This document shows positions 19,035 to 26,814 of a stretch of DNA of 64,000 nucleotides, piece after piece (position 1 is the first letter of the stretch; the number at the start of each line of letters is the position of its first letter). Under the pieces are notes generated by a model, which was not told where the DNA came from, ran no database searches, and worked only from the letters and a program-made list of their open reading frames with translations. This DNA comes from Grimontia kaedaensis (GTDB lineage Bacteria; Pseudomonadota; Gammaproteobacteria; Enterobacterales; Vibrionaceae). The position numbers and the translations under genes are program-made. The stretch spans positions 372,001 through 436,000 of the forward strand of contig NZ_CP082275.1 of NCBI RefSeq assembly GCF_023746615.1, written 5' to 3'.

Positions 19035-19107
19035 CCGTTTTGCCTTAGTGTGACACTGTAATGAGTGATTTGGGGCGCAAAAACAAGTATTCAGTTGGGA
19101 ATGGCAG

Positions 19108-20025
19108 ATGATTAGACAAAGAACATTAAAAACTATTGTTCAGACGACCGGAGTTGGTTTGCACTCTGGCCGGAAGGTCACCTTGATCCTGCGCCCGGCT
19201 GCAGCGAACACAGGCGTGATTTATCGTCGTACTGACCTGAACCCACCGGTAGATTTTCCGGCGGATCCAGCGTCTGTGCGCGACACCATGCTGTGTACTG
19301 CACTGGTTAATGATGATGGCGTACGTATCTCTACCGTTGAGCACCTTAATGCTGCTCTGGCCGGTATGGGCATCGACAACGTGATTATCGAAGTAGACGC
19401 ACCAGAGATTCCAATCATGGACGGCAGCGCAAGCCCGTTCATTTATCTGCTGCAATCTGCGGGTATTGAAACACTTAATGCACCAAAACGTTTTGTACGC
19501 ATTAAGAAACCTGTTCGCATTGAAGACGGCGACAAGTGGGCAGAGCTGCTGCCGTATGACGGCTTCCGCCTTGACTTCGCCATCGATTTCAATCACCCGG
19601 CAATTGAAGCTGAGCAACAAAATCTGGTGTTGGACTTCTCTTCTCAGTCTTTTATCAAAGACATCAGCCGCGCACGTACATTTGGTTTCATGCGCGATAT
19701 AGAGTACCTACAGTCACGTAACCTGTGCCTGGGTGGTAGCTTTGATTGTGCCATCGTCCTTGATGATTACCGCATCCTGAACGAAGAAGGCCTGCGTTTT
19801 GACAATGAATTGGTGAAACACAAAGTATTGGATGCCATTGGTGACCTTTACATGTGCGGCCACAACATCATTGGTGAAATGCGTGCTTATAAGTCAGGCC
19901 ATGCACTGAATAACCAGTTGCTGCGTGCAGTACTGGCTGATCAGGAAGCATGGGAATGGGCGACATTTGAAGATGAGCAGACGCTCCCAGTGACATTCGC
20001 ACAACCAGGTATGGTTCTGGCGTAA
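19108..20025 (+). CDS. lpxC: LpxC, UDP-3-O-acyl-GlcNAc deacetylase
   Basis: LpxC is the zinc amidase that catalyses the committed step of lipid A synthesis. The N-terminal half has TTGVGLHSGRKVTL and the zinc-ligand motif STVEHLNAALAGMGIDN. The C-terminal half has the FKH-like segment ELVKHKVLDAIGDLYM with the other zinc ligands (His and Asp). The length of 305 equals E. coli. It has its own promoter within the 120-base gap after ftsZ and a strong terminator. Confidence 0.98.
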   Translation: MIRQRTLKTIVQTTGVGLHSGRKVTLILRPAAANTGVIYRRTDLNPPVDFPADPASVRDTMLCTALVNDDGVRISTVEHLNAALAGMGIDNVIIEVDAPEIPIMDGSASPFIYLLQSAGIETLNAPKRFVRIKKPVRIEDGDKWAELLPYDGFRLDFAIDFNHPAIEAEQQNLVLDFSSQSFIKDISRARTFGFMRDIEYLQSRNLCLGGSFDCAIVLDDYRILNEEGLRFDNELVKHKVLDAIGDLYMCGHNIIGEMRAYKSGHALNNQLLRAVLADQEAWEWATFEDEQTLPVTFAQPGMVLA

Positions 20026-20045
20026 GCCAAAGAACAACAAAAAAA

Positions 20046-20070
20046 CCGAAGCCTTGGCTTCGGTTTTTTT
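20046..20070. terminator. Bidirectional terminator between lpxC and dciA
   Basis: CCGAAGCC (20046-20053) pairs with GGCTTCGG (20056-20063), with an A-run before and seven Ts after. It can end the + strand lpxC transcript and the - strand dciA transcript. Confidence 0.93.
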
Positions 20071-20088
20071 ATGGCTCCGAGAAGGTGA

Positions 20089-20553
20089 TTATTCTTCTCG
20101 GTTCGATATCGCTGCGATAGCTTCAAGCCGCTTTTTGACCTTATCTGGCGCGCTTTCCGCAATAGCCTTGAGATATTCTGCGGCCATTGGACTCACTTTA
20201 CGCCACTTTTTCTCCGCTTCTTTAGTCTCTTCCTGTCTGACAAGGTCAACAGCCAGCGCAGGGTTTACCTTAATCTCAATCGTCATTAGAGACGGGAGCG
20301 TATCTCTTCGAAGTGCGGACATCAGAGTATGTCTGTCATAGTTGAGCCTAGTAGCCCAAGCAGAAGAGCCGCATTCCAGAATCAAAATACCATCACGGTA
20401 ATTCGCCACGCGGCATTGTTTTGCCGATTGGGCTGGAAGCAAAGCCTGAACCTGCTCATTGAGCTGGGAAAGTGCCATGGCTCGTTGACGCACCTGTCCG
20501 GTCAATGAGTTTTCCAGCAGCTCCTGAGCGGCTTGTGGTCGATGGTCTCGCAT
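20089..20553 (-). CDS. dciA: DciA (DUF721), replicative helicase operator
   Basis: This 154-residue protein matches the DUF721 family. The conserved core is a KH-like domain (about residues 28-90: LNEQVQALLPAQSAKQCRVANYRDGILILECGSSAWATRLN), followed by a charged, probably disordered C-terminal tail. DciA is the ancestral bacterial protein that loads or assists the DnaB helicase, replaced by DnaC in E. coli. The V. cholerae protein lies at the same place, between lpxC and secA. It is transcribed against lpxC and away from secA. Confidence 0.9.
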   Translation of the reverse strand: MRDHRPQAAQELLENSLTGQVRQRAMALSQLNEQVQALLPAQSAKQCRVANYRDGILILECGSSAWATRLNYDRHTLMSALRRDTLPSLMTIEIKVNPALAVDLVRQEETKEAEKKWRKVSPMAAEYLKAIAESAPDKVKKRLEAIAAISNREE

Positions 20554-20982
20554 TGATGTCTGTTATCCCAAATTGGCTTAGTTAAAGAGTATCAATTCCC
20601 GGCTGTTCTCTCCATGTCATCCCTGCATAAACCTTGATATCGCGTAATAACTTTGCACCACAACTGAACATAAACTGCACTAAAAAGGTTCTAGTCAATG
20701 AACGGGTTCTAATTTTTGTCAACGAAAGGCGATGAACCCGCATTACAGGTGGGATGAGCGATAGATATGCCTTATTATAATCAGCCTTGAAGTACCTTAG
20801 CGTGATTAACTGATTCTCAGGCCTTGAAATCTGACTCCAAAGGCACCAGATCAACGCTATAACGCATCGTTAATTCTTCCGAAAGAATTTTGGCAGAGGG
20901 ATATGCTGATTGTTCTCTGCCGCACTGGATCCAGGCTTTGGCCAATACGCTAAAGCGACAAAATGAGAGAAACGGCAAAGCC
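20554..20982. other. dciA-secA divergent intergenic region with no SecM-like gene
   Basis: These 429 bases hold no convincing gene. On the + strand only tiny reading frames occur (for example MNPHYRWDER from 20732). None has a signal peptide or an arrest motif like E. coli SecM. A TATAAT at 20776-20781 lacks a clear -35. Two consecutive inverted repeats lie close to secA: AATTCTT/AAGAATT (20872-20889) and GGCAGAG/CTCTGCC (20892-20921). Confidence 0.6.
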
Positions 20983-23709
20983 ATGTTATCGAAACTAATT
21001 ACCAAAGTAATCGGAAGCCGCAATGACCGCACACTGCGTCGCCTTCGCAAAGTTGTAAATGAAATCAACAACCTTGAACCGCAATTTGAAGCGCTCAGCG
21101 ATGAAGAGCTGAAAGCCAAAACTGCTGAATATCGCCAACGTATCGAGCAAGGTGAATCACTGGACGCTATTCTGCCGGAAGCCTTTGCTACCGTGCGTGA
21201 AGCGTCTAAGCGTGTTTACGGCATGCGTCATTTCGACGTTCAGATGATTGGCGGCATGGTACTGAACAATGGCCAAATCGCAGAGATGCGTACCGGTGAA
21301 GGTAAAACCCTGACCGCAACCCTACCAGCTTATCTGCACGCCCTGACGGGTAAAGGCGTTCACATCGTCACAGTGAATGACTATCTGGCGAAGCGTGATG
21401 CCGAAACCAACCGTCCGCTGTTTGAATTCCTGGATATGACGGTTGGCGTGAACGTGCCGAACATGCATCCGCAAGAGAAAAAGCAAGCCTACCTCACAGA
21501 CATTCTTTACGGAACCAACAACGAGTTTGGTTTCGATTACCTTCGCGACAACATGGCATTCCGTGCCGAAGACCGCGTTCAGCGCTCCCGCTACTTTGCA
21601 GTAGTGGATGAAGTTGACTCCATCCTTATCGATGAAGCGCGTACTCCTCTTATTATTTCTGGCCCTGCAGAAGACAGCTCTGATATGTACACCCGTATCA
21701 ACGCGCTGATCCCTCAACTGGTTCGCCAGGACAAAGAAGACAGCGAAGAGTATCGTGGTGACGGTCACTTCACTGTCGACGAAAAGGGCAAGCAAGCTCA
21801 CCTGACAGAAACCGGTCAGGAGTTTGTTGAAGAACTGCTGAAGAAAAATGGCCTGATGGAAGAGCACGACACGCTGTACTCTCCAGCCAATATCACTTTG
21901 CTTCACCACATCAATGCCGCATTGCGTGCACATGTACTGTTTGAGAAAGACGTTGATTACATCGTGAAAGACGATGAAGTCATCATCGTTGACGAACACA
22001 CAGGCCGCACTATGCCTGGTCGTCGTTGGTCTGAAGGTCTACACCAGGCTGTTGAAGCTAAAGAAGGCGTGAAGATCCAGAACGAAAACCAGACGCTGGC
22101 ATCGATCACTTTCCAGAACTTCTTCCGTTTGTATGACCGTCTGTCAGGTATGACAGGTACAGCAGATACCGAAGCGTTCGAATTCCAGTCGATTTACGGT
22201 CTGGATACCGTAGTTATTCCAACCAACAAACCAATGGTCCGTGATGATATGGCGGATCAGGTTTACATGACTGAACGCGAGAAATTCAACGCGATCATCG
22301 AAGATATCAAAGAACGCAGCGAGAAAGGCCAGCCTTCTCTGGTGGGTACGGTGTCGATTGAAAAATCTGAGCTGCTTTCTAATGCACTGAAAAAAGCGGG
22401 TGTTAAACACTCAGTACTGAACGCAAAATTCCACGCATCAGAAGCTGACATCGTTGCTGAAGCGGGTGCACCGGGTGCGGTGACCATCGCGACTAACATG
22501 GCGGGTCGTGGTACCGATATCGTGTTGGGTGGTAGCTGGCAAACTGAAGTTGCTAAGCTGGAAAACCCATCAGAGCAACAAATTGACGACATCAAAGCGA
22601 AGTGGCGTGAGCGTCATGACGCAGTGAAAGCGGCTGGTGGCCTTCACATCATTGGTACCGAGCGTCATGAATCTCGCCGTATCGATAACCAGCTGCGTGG
22701 TCGTTCAGGTCGTCAGGGTGACCCAGGTTCAAGCCGTTTCTACCTGTCGATGGAAGATTCACTGATGCGTATCTTTGCTTCTGAGCGTGTGTCAAACATG
22801 ATGAAGAAGCTGGGTATGGAAGAAGGCGAAGCGATTGAGCACCCATGGGTGAACAAGGCTATTGAAAACGCCCAGCGTAAAGTAGAAGGCCGTAACTTCG
22901 ATATTCGTAAGCAACTGCTGGAATTCGATGACGTCGCTAACGACCAGCGTAAGGTGGTTTACGAGCTACGTGATGAATTGATGGAAAATACCGACATCAG
23001 CGAAATGATCGAGCAAAATCGGGAAGACATCGTCGATGCGGTGATTGATCAGTACATCCCACCTCAATCTCTGGAAGAAATGTGGGACATCGCAGGACTT
23101 GAAGGCCGCTTGAAAGCTGACTTCGACGTTGAGCTTCCTTTGCAGCAATGGTTGGACAACGACGACAAGTTGTATGAAGAGCAACTGCGTGAGCAGATCC
23201 TGAACAACATCGTTGATGTATACCAATCGAAAGAAGCGGCTGTGGGGGCTGAAACCCTGCGCAACTTCGAAAAAGCGGTCATGCTGCAAACGCTGGACAC
23301 GCTTTGGAAAGAGCACCTGGCTGCAATGGACCACCTGCGTCAGGGTATCCACCTGCGTGGCTATGCGCAGAAGAACCCGAAGCAGGAATACAAGCGTGAA
23401 TCGTTTGAACTGTTTGAAGGTCTGCTTGAGTCACTGAAGTCAGACGTGATCATGACGCTGAGTAAAGTACGTGTTCAGCAGCCTGAAGAAGTGGATCGCA
23501 TGGAAGAGCAGCGCCGTGCGCAGGCAGAAGCAGCAGCGCGCCGCCAGCAAATGAACCATGCCGAAGCGGAAAACCAATTGGCTGACGGCGAATCACAAAG
23601 CGCTTCGTCAGAAACTGTGGTTCGTGATGGCCGTAAAGTCGGTCGTAACGAACCTTGCCCTTGTGGTTCCGGTAAGAAGTTCAAGCAGTGCCACGGTAAG
23701 ATTGACTAA
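20983..23709 (+). CDS. secA: SecA, preprotein translocase ATPase
   Basis: SecA drives post-translational export through SecYEG. The start is the ATG at 20983 (MLSKLITKVIGSRNDR). The frame is open 93 bases further to a TTG, but that extension is not family-like. Walker A is MRTGEGKTLTATLPAY and Walker B is VDEVDSILIDEARTPLIISGP. The PPXD, helical-scaffold and wing regions follow, including NMAGRGTDIVLGG and DNQLRGRSGRQGDPGSSRF. The C-terminal zinc motif is CPCGSGKKFKQCHG. At 908 residues it is full length. Confidence 0.98.
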   Translation: MLSKLITKVIGSRNDRTLRRLRKVVNEINNLEPQFEALSDEELKAKTAEYRQRIEQGESLDAILPEAFATVREASKRVYGMRHFDVQMIGGMVLNNGQIAEMRTGEGKTLTATLPAYLHALTGKGVHIVTVNDYLAKRDAETNRPLFEFLDMTVGVNVPNMHPQEKKQAYLTDILYGTNNEFGFDYLRDNMAFRAEDRVQRSRYFAVVDEVDSILIDEARTPLIISGPAEDSSDMYTRINALIPQLVRQDKEDSEEYRGDGHFTVDEKGKQAHLTETGQEFVEELLKKNGLMEEHDTLYSPANITLLHHINAALRAHVLFEKDVDYIVKDDEVIIVDEHTGRTMPGRRWSEGLHQAVEAKEGVKIQNENQTLASITFQNFFRLYDRLSGMTGTADTEAFEFQSIYGLDTVVIPTNKPMVRDDMADQVYMTEREKFNAIIEDIKERSEKGQPSLVGTVSIEKSELLSNALKKAGVKHSVLNAKFHASEADIVAEAGAPGAVTIATNMAGRGTDIVLGGSWQTEVAKLENPSEQQIDDIKAKWRERHDAVKAAGGLHIIGTERHESRRIDNQLRGRSGRQGDPGSSRFYLSMEDSLMRIFASERVSNMMKKLGMEEGEAIEHPWVNKAIENAQRKVEGRNFDIRKQLLEFDDVANDQRKVVYELRDELMENTDISEMIEQNREDIVDAVIDQYIPPQSLEEMWDIAGLEGRLKADFDVELPLQQWLDNDDKLYEEQLREQILNNIVDVYQSKEAAVGAETLRNFEKAVMLQTLDTLWKEHLAAMDHLRQGIHLRGYAQKNPKQEYKRESFELFEGLLESLKSDVIMTLSKVRVQQPEEVDRMEEQRRAQAEAAARRQQMNHAEAENQLADGESQSASSETVVRDGRKVGRNEPCPCGSGKKFKQCHGKID

Positions 23710-23729
23710 GCTGAGGCGCTGAAAGAAAA

Positions 23730-23750
23730 GGCCGCTTAGCGGCCTTTTTT
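23730..23750 (+). terminator. secA terminator
   Basis: GGCCGC (23730-23735) and GCGGCC (23739-23744) flank TTA and are followed by six Ts. It sits just 20 bases before the mutT start, so the ribosome-binding site of mutT lies immediately after the T-run. mutT must rely on readthrough or a nearby promoter. Confidence 0.88.
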
Positions 23751-23769
23751 ATGGGAGTGAGATAACTAA

Positions 23770-24177
23770 ATGGAAAAGAAACGACTTCATATCGCTGCAG
23801 GGATCATTTTGAATCCTGAAGCCAATGCGATTTTCATCACCCAGCGTCCAGCCAAGGCCCACAAAGGCGGTTTTTGGGAGTTTGCCGGTGGCAAAGTCGA
23901 AGATGGTGAATCTGCCCACGAAGCGGTGAAGCGAGAGCTTGAAGAAGAGGTGGGGATTACTGCCAAAACTGTTGAGCCTTTTATTTCACTGGCGCATGAC
24001 TACCCCGACAAAGCGTTGGCTTTCGACTTCTTTCTTGTCAGAGAATTTGATGGCGAGCCGTTTGGTAAAGAAGGGCAACCAGGGGAATGGGCGGCTATCA
24101 GCGAGCTAGCAAACTACACCTTCCCCGAAGCGAATGATCCTGTGCTGGATAAAATCCGTGACACACTGGGTAAATAG
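23770..24177 (+). CDS. mutT: MutT, 8-oxo-dGTP diphosphatase
   Basis: MutT cleans the nucleotide pool by hydrolysing 8-oxo-dGTP to the monophosphate, preventing A:T to C:G transversions. The Nudix box runs GGKVEDGESAHEAVKRELEEEVGI at about residues 40-63, with all catalytic Glu residues present. Segments HIAAGIILN and GGFWEFAGGKVE are typical of MutT itself. Length 135 fits. It follows secA as in E. coli. A CTAG-rich heptamer array begins within two or three bases of its stop. Confidence 0.95.
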   Translation: MEKKRLHIAAGIILNPEANAIFITQRPAKAHKGGFWEFAGGKVEDGESAHEAVKRELEEEVGITAKTVEPFISLAHDYPDKALAFDFFLVREFDGEPFGKEGQPGEWAAISELANYTFPEANDPVLDKIRDTLGK

Positions 24178-24178
24178 G

Positions 24179-24210
24179 CTTCTAGGACCTAGGACCTAGG
24201 ACCTAGAACC
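24179..24210. repeat. Tandem 7-bp CTAG-rich repeat array (about 4 units)
   Basis: Three exact CTAGGAC units (24182-24202) and one CTAGAAC unit lie back to back between the convergent genes mutT and yacG. On the other strand the unit reads GTCCTAG. A second array of the same heptamer lies at 48738-48786, also at a convergent junction. Confidence 0.85.
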
Positions 24211-24220
24211 CTGATCTTTC

Positions 24221-24418
24221 TCAGTTATCTTCTGACCAGCCATCGCTGTCAGACATATCCGGTGCACCGGCAATACGCTTTTCTTCATCGGCCCATTCGC
24301 CAAGATCAATCAGTTGGCATTTCTTGCTACAAAACGGACGAAATGGGCTGACATCGCCCCAAACCACAGGAATGCCACATTGTGGGCAATTGACGATGGT
24401 TGGCTTTTCTTGACTCAC
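24221..24418 (-). CDS. yacG: YacG, zinc protein that inhibits DNA gyrase
   Basis: This small zinc-binding protein binds GyrB and blocks DNA binding by gyrase. The four zinc cysteines are in CPQCGIPVVWGDVSPFRPFCSKKC, followed by the conserved LIDLGEWADEEKRIAG. The C-terminal APDMSDSDGW tail matches Vibrio homologues. The frame is open upstream to a TTG, but the GTG at 24418, preceded by AGG at proper spacing, gives a family-like N-terminus and 65 residues. zapD ends 14 bases upstream, so they share a transcript. Confidence 0.93.
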   Translation of the reverse strand: MSQEKPTIVNCPQCGIPVVWGDVSPFRPFCSKKCQLIDLGEWADEEKRIAGAPDMSDSDGWSEDN

Positions 24419-24432
24419 AAAAACCTCATTAA

Positions 24433-25173
24433 TTAACAAACTGCCAGAGATAAAGCCATCATGTCTGGGACAGGCTGACTCTCATCAAATGGCATAAAAC
24501 GGATGGCAAAACGCGACTTGTGACCGGATACCAGCGGGAAGGCATTGTATTCGGTAGAGAGCTGAATGCGCAGCAAGCTTGCACCTTCCACGTCCTGCTG
24601 ACAAAACCCATTCACCACTGTGCAAGGCTGAAGGCCAGCGCTACCGCGGGTCAGACGCAACCAGAAGCTTAGCGCGTCCTCGAGCGGAGCCAGAGTCTGC
24701 TTCCATTGCTCAGCGTTAGACTGTTTGTGTGCCAACGGCAGATTCAGCCAGTGGTGCAGAGACGGCAAATCAAAACTGCAGGTACCACCTGGTATCGAAA
24801 AGCGCTGACGAATAGATGACAGAAACTTATCTTCACGAAGCTTCTGGCCAAGGCGCGAACCCTGCAGCAATGCTTGTTGGAGCTGGCGGCTTTCAAGCAA
24901 TAGCGCTTTTAACTGTTCAGTATCGACATTTGGCACATCGAGCCAGGTTTCGAGCTTGGCGCGCTGTTTTTCTAAATCCTTGGCAAGGTCGCCCTTCACC
25001 TGAACCTGTTCCAAAATCTCAACCAAATCGAACAAGCTGCGGAAAAAAACGCGCCACTGACCGTCATCAGTCAGTGTGGAAGATTGGTTGATTTGATCGA
25101 GAAGGTACTCAAGACGCAGGTATACGCGAACCTGCTCGGTAAGGGGATGCTCGTAAAGGGTGTCACTGCTCAT
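24433..25173 (-). CDS. zapD: ZapD, FtsZ-bundling cell division protein
   Basis: ZapD cross-links FtsZ filaments and stabilises the Z ring. The 246-residue protein starts with YEHPLTEQVRVYLRLEYLLDQ, the ZapD (YacF) family signature. It continues with an alpha-helical domain and then the beta-rich half beginning near IRQRFSIPGGTCSFDLPSLHHWL. It lies in the conserved coaE-zapD-yacG order, with 12 bases to coaE. Confidence 0.95.
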   Translation of the reverse strand: MSSDTLYEHPLTEQVRVYLRLEYLLDQINQSSTLTDDGQWRVFFRSLFDLVEILEQVQVKGDLAKDLEKQRAKLETWLDVPNVDTEQLKALLLESRQLQQALLQGSRLGQKLREDKFLSSIRQRFSIPGGTCSFDLPSLHHWLNLPLAHKQSNAEQWKQTLAPLEDALSFWLRLTRGSAGLQPCTVVNGFCQQDVEGASLLRIQLSTEYNAFPLVSGHKSRFAIRFMPFDESQPVPDMMALSLAVC

Positions 25174-25185
25174 CTTGCTTCCCGT

Positions 25186-25785
25186 TTATTGCGCCGCCAG
25201 AGCGAGATACTGGTGGTGCAGTGTTTCAATCTGTTCTGACAACGGCTTGCTGTCATTTTCATTAAAGATGATATCGTCAGCGGCTTCGAGTCGCTTTTGA
25301 CGAGTAGCCTGCGCGGCGAGAATATTTTTGACCTGCTCTTCTGGCACTTGGTCCCGTTGGGTGGTCCGGGTCACCTGCGTGGCTTCGCTAACATCGACAA
25401 CCAGCACACGCTGGCAAAGCGATTGAAGACCGTTTTCCACCAGAAGGGGAATAACCAGCAGGCAATAAGGCGATTTGGCCTGAGCGGTTTGGGTAATCAT
25501 CTCTTGTCTGATTTTGGGATGCAACAGACCATTGAGCCATTCCTTGTCTTCTGGATGAGAGAAAACATGCCCGCGCAGTGCGCTGCGGTTCAGGGTGCCG
25601 TCGTCATTGAGCATCGAAGCGCCAAACTTCTCTGAAATGGCTTTCAAGCCTTCAGAACCAGGCTCGACCACTTGTCTGGCAATCACATCGGCATCAATCA
25701 CTTCAATGCCTTTTTCCGCGAAAAGATTGGCAACAGTGGTTTTTCCACTACCAATGCCGCCAGTGACGCCTACCACGTATGCCAT
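25186..25785 (-). CDS. coaE: CoaE, dephospho-CoA kinase
   Basis: CoaE phosphorylates the 3'-hydroxyl of dephospho-CoA, the last step of coenzyme A synthesis. The P-loop is VTGGIGSGKTTVANLF at residues 6-21, followed by DADVIARQVVEPGSEGL and the LVIPLLVENGL segment of the CoA-binding lid. Length 199 is typical. The gene begins three bases after pilD ends, so it is in the pil operon as in other Vibrionaceae. Confidence 0.97.
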   Translation of the reverse strand: MAYVVGVTGGIGSGKTTVANLFAEKGIEVIDADVIARQVVEPGSEGLKAISEKFGASMLNDDGTLNRSALRGHVFSHPEDKEWLNGLLHPKIRQEMITQTAQAKSPYCLLVIPLLVENGLQSLCQRVLVVDVSEATQVTRTTQRDQVPEEQVKNILAAQATRQKRLEAADDIIFNENDSKPLSEQIETLHHQYLALAAQ

Positions 25786-25788
25786 GAA

Positions 25789-26661
25789 TCAGTAACCCAA
25801 ATAAGAAGTTAAGTACCAATCGATGATCTTATTGCCCCAAAGCAAACTGATCCACCCTGCAATCGCGAGATACGGGCCAAATGAGAAAGGTGTTTCTTTT
25901 CCGGTGCCTTTGACACGCATCATAATAATGCCGCCAATCGCACCGACAAACGAGGCCATTAGCACCACCATCGGCAGTGTTTGCCAGCCAAGCCAAGCGC
26001 CAAGAGCCGCTAAGAGCTTAAAGTCACCATATCCCATGCCTTCCTTGCCTGTCAGGATCTTAAACAGTTGGAATACCGTCCAAAGGGAGAGATAGCCTGC
26101 CATTGCACCGATAACCGCATCTTGCAGCGGCACCGGAGAAACACCCACAAGTGCGAGCAAAATACCTGCCCACATCAGAGGAATTGTCATTTGATCCGGC
26201 AGCAGCATGGTGTCGAGGTCGATAAAGCAAAGAGCGACCAGTACAAAAGTGGCACCAATAACAGCCAGTGACCAATAGCCAGTCAAGGTGAACGCCACAA
26301 AGCCTGAGAGGACTGCTGTCAGGATTTCGATAAGAGGATAGCGAACGCTGATTTTAGTTTTGCACGAGCGGCATTTACCGCCAAGGATCAGCCAACTCAA
26401 CACAGGAATATTGTCAATGGCACGAACCGGGGCTTGGCAAGAAGGGCAATGAGATCGTGGCAAGCTCAGGTTGAAGATGTCGCTTTCCTTTGGAGCAGGC
26501 ATGTCATCAGGAAAGCACTCATGGCACTCCTGCCGCCACTGACTTTCCATCATTTTTGGAAAGCGGTAAATCACCACATTGAGAAAACTGCCCACGATCA
26601 GGCCAAACAGCGAGGCGAGAAATACATACAGACCCGGGGAGTCAAAAAGCCAGTCCATCAA
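25789..26661 (-). CDS. pilD: PilD, prepilin peptidase and N-methyltransferase
   Basis: This inner-membrane aspartic protease cleaves the leader of type IV prepilins and of type II secretion pseudopilins and methylates the new N-terminal Phe. A cytoplasmic loop after the first helix has the zinc pairs CPSC and CRSC (about residues 72-100). The catalytic aspartates are in FIDLDTMLLPDQMT and GYGDFKLLAALGAWLG. About seven to eight membrane segments are seen in 290 residues. It is separated from pilC by 153 bases containing two palindromes. Confidence 0.96.
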   Translation of the reverse strand: MMDWLFDSPGLYVFLASLFGLIVGSFLNVVIYRFPKMMESQWRQECHECFPDDMPAPKESDIFNLSLPRSHCPSCQAPVRAIDNIPVLSWLILGGKCRSCKTKISVRYPLIEILTAVLSGFVAFTLTGYWSLAVIGATFVLVALCFIDLDTMLLPDQMTIPLMWAGILLALVGVSPVPLQDAVIGAMAGYLSLWTVFQLFKILTGKEGMGYGDFKLLAALGAWLGWQTLPMVVLMASFVGAIGGIIMMRVKGTGKETPFSFGPYLAIAGWISLLWGNKIIDWYLTSYLGY

Positions 26662-26684
26662 TCAATCCTGTGTAAACGGTGGTA

Positions 26685-26733
26685 GGGTCTGTTGACCTTT
26701 GGTAGTTGACCATCACCAAAGGTCAACAGACCC
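26685..26733. mobile_element. 49-bp palindromic mini-element sharing ends with the 61-kb MITE
   Basis: GGGTCTGTTGACCTTTGGT (26685-26703) and its exact reverse complement (26715-26733) flank an 11-base loop. The outer 17 bases match the terminal inverted repeats of the element at 61159-61423, and the loop-side GACCATC also recurs there. It is probably a deletion remnant or solo end pair. It is 49 bp long and codes for nothing. Confidence 0.7.
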
Positions 26734-26749
26734 TGGGTATGATAACGAC

Positions 26750-26794
26750 TTGTGCCGCTTCGCTCCATGTGAAATGAAGCAGTTAGCGGCACAA
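26750..26794. repeat. 10-bp inverted repeat between pilC and pilD
   Basis: TTGTGCCGCT (26750-26759) and AGCGGCACAA (26785-26794) are a perfect inverted repeat around 25 bases. No T-run follows on either strand. It lies just after the pilC stop on the operon strand and may stabilise the upstream mRNA. Confidence 0.6.
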
Positions 26795-26814
26795 AACAAT
26801 GAAGGGTCGGGAGC

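Noticed and set aside
20582..20854. 90-codon frame on the - strand upstream of dciA
   Set aside because: No family features, odd composition and no good ribosome site. It lies in the presumed control region of secA and dciA.
20890..20982. N-terminal extension of SecA from a TTG
   Set aside because: SecA proteins begin at the MLSKL-type sequence; the extension is not family-like and covers a hairpin.
21322..21999. 225-codon antisense frame in secA
   Set aside because: Shadow of the codon bias of secA; amino-acid make-up is unlike a protein (His/Val/Phe-rich).
24179..24210. CRISPR repeat
   Set aside because: Units are 7 bp and contiguous with no spacers; the same holds for the array at 48738-48786.
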